Source of the DNA: G963677185 sp963677185
GTDB lineage: Bacteria; Bacillota; Syntrophomonadia; Syntrophomonadales; Syntrophomonadaceae
Direction of reading: 5' to 3'
DNA length: 64,000 nt
Assembly: GCA_963677185.1 (NCBI GenBank)
Contig: OY781889.1
Coordinates: 1,178,001-1,242,000 of the forward strand
The notes beneath the pieces are model-generated. The model had not been told where the DNA came from, searched no databases, and was given only the letters and a program-made list of their open reading frames with translations. Both the position numbers and the translations under genes were made by a program. Position 1 is the stretch's first letter. Each line of letters begins with the position of its first letter. Positions 63,044 to 64,000 of the stretch are shown here, one piece after another.

Positions 63044-63445
63044 TTATTGCTCCTTCAGTGATTTTTGGTAATAGACAAACAGCCATATGAAGATAAAAAA
63101 CTGGCTTCCAGCAAGCGCTCCGAGTGTTTTGAAAAGATCCAGGTTCACTTCCCATTGCATAGCAGAGGCCGCAATGGCTAGAAAGCATGCTCCAGCCGAT
63201 GAAAGAGCCACGGTGCTGTATGCGGCTCGGCCGGCAATGCTTATTGCGTTTCCAGCCGGTGCTTCTCCAGCTTGTTCGGATTTGCGCTGCTGAAGAATGG
63301 TGTAGAGAAAAACCAATATAGCCGCAGCTATGAAGCCGGTGCCGAAACCGGCGTTGCTCAGGTGCCCGAACAGCAGCATTCCAGTTCCAGATACCAGGAA
63401 AAATGACAGGATTATGGCCAGGATGGTTGTTTTTCCAGCAGGCAT
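63044..63445 (-). CDS. Small integral membrane protein, unknown function
   Basis: A 133-residue protein with four hydrophobic segments (ILAIILSFFLVSGTGMLLFG, GFGTGFIAAAILVFLYTIL, AYSTVALSSAGACFLAIAAS, FFIFIWLFVYYQ) and a charged loop in the middle. I do not recognise the family. AGGAG eight bases before the ATG supports the start. It is between an NHL-repeat protein gene (upstream, 40-base gap) and the M23 peptidase gene (one-base gap), so a joint role in the cell envelope is likely but undefined. Confidence 0.7.
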   Translation of the reverse strand: MPAGKTTILAIILSFFLVSGTGMLLFGHLSNAGFGTGFIAAAILVFLYTILQQRKSEQAGEAPAGNAISIAGRAAYSTVALSSAGACFLAIAASAMQWEVNLDLFKTLGALAGSQFFIFIWLFVYYQKSLKEQ

Positions 63446-63485
63446 TATTCACACTCCTTGGTATGTTTCATTCACTTTAAGTTGT

Positions 63486-64000
63486 TTATTCGATCTCCAG
63501 ATCGTCCAGCTGGCCGCTGGCCAGGTTATAACAGCGAATCAGATGGTTGCCAGTATCGGCTATCCAGAGCCGTTTTGAGGCATATTTAACATCGCCCGGT
63601 TCATTCAATGTGATGCGCAGACAATTTTGGTTTTCAAGGGAGCATTGCCTGCTGAAGGCCGCGTCCTCTCCCAAAAGAGTTTGCACGGTCCGGCTGCGCA
63701 GGTCAATGGCTCGAATGGCATGGTTATACGTATCGGCGATATAAAGCATGTCATCGTGGAAATCGATACCGAGCGGGTGCTGCATCAGGGCTTTGTTCAA
63801 GCTGCCGTCCCGGTGCCCCCACACAAACAGGTCTTCACCCAGCAGGGTGCGCACATGACCGTTGTCCAGCCCGGCCGAGCGGATGGCCGAAGCTTCGCTG
63901 TCAGCGAAATAGAGGCTGCCGTTGCCAAAGCATATCCCTGACGGCTGGGCCAGCTGGGCCGACAGGGCGTTGCCGTCGAGAATGTTTTCTGTTCCACTGC
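63486..64000 (-). CDS. NHL-repeat protein (5' end outside the window)
   Basis: The minus-strand frame ending at 63486 is open to the window edge (about 170 residues). It shows beta-propeller repeats of the NHL type: LAQPSGICFGNGSLYFADSEASAIR, LMQHPLGIDFHDDMLYIADTYNHAIR and LNEPGDVKYASKRLWIADTGNHLIRCY, each with the P-x-G-I ... YIADTxNHAIR pattern. Proteins of this type often bind partner proteins or substrates. One frame alone carries the repeats; the other overlapping minus frames are chance. An ATG inside (63854) is not the start. It is the first visible gene of the operon with the membrane protein and M23 peptidase. Confidence 0.85.
   Translation of the reverse strand, partial: SGTENILDGNALSAQLAQPSGICFGNGSLYFADSEASAIRSAGLDNGHVRTLLGEDLFVWGHRDGSLNKALMQHPLGIDFHDDMLYIADTYNHAIRAIDLRSRTVQTLLGEDAAFSRQCSLENQNCLRITLNEPGDVKYASKRLWIADTGNHLIRCYNLASGQLDDLEIE

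Overview
The window looks like a chromosomal segment of a Gram-positive anaerobe of the class Clostridia. The evidence is strong AGGAGG-type ribosome binding sites with many TTG and GTG starts, an MreB/Mbl gene directly followed by a flagellar rod gene (the Bacillus mbl-flhO order), three secreted proteins with copper-amine-oxidase-like N-terminal domains, a catabolic acyl-CoA dehydrogenase, and dense PAS/HD-GYP/GGDEF signalling. A fatty-acid-oxidising, Syntrophomonas-like host is a reasonable guess but is not proved by the sequence.

Layout: 0-5.7 kb holds the CCA-adding enzyme (cut by the window edge), a CapA-like protein, an exact 68-copy array of a degenerate 7-bp repeat, a sugar nucleotidyltransferase, an MreB/Mbl protein and a FlgF/FlgG protein. 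5.7-18 kb is a minus-strand secondary-metabolite operon: a 3001-residue trimodular NRPS ending in a thioester reductase, a MATE exporter fused to an RsbW-like ATPase domain, and a PaaK-like adenylating enzyme.

18.1-41.7 kb is an AT-richer island inserted in tRNA-Thr(CGT). The tRNA 3' half and its terminator recur downstream as direct repeats (18220, 36873, 38989, 40240, and a terminator-only copy at 41665), dividing the island into att-bounded cassettes. Inside are a truncated integrase, an IS21-family element, a 5'-deleted SF1 helicase/Vsr-like nuclease defence gene, an intact tyrosine recombinase, a large BspA-like surface protein, a NUDIX plus HNH type IV restriction-like pair, a ribbon-helix-helix-like protein next to an array of GGACACG motifs, an ISLre2-family element that carries a candidate structured RNA, an IS1634-like element with a 154-bp target duplication, a toxin-antitoxin-like pair with a lone MNT nucleotidyltransferase, and a non-coding hairpin-rich segment. 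The last chromosomal junction is a fibronectin-III/stalk-domain gene that lacks its 5' end.

42.7-64 kb is host-like again: an acyl-CoA dehydrogenase, a chagasin-like inhibitor fused to a stalk domain, a PAS kinase/HD-GYP/receiver operon, a two-component system in one operon with a MacAB-like efflux pump, a MORN-repeat lipoprotein with a diguanylate cyclase, a giant PAS/GAF kinase, and a cell-envelope operon (NHL-repeat protein, membrane protein, M23 peptidase).

All calls are by reading the sequence; no database search was run. Coordinates of repeats and insertion-sequence ends were read base by base; domain positions are approximate.
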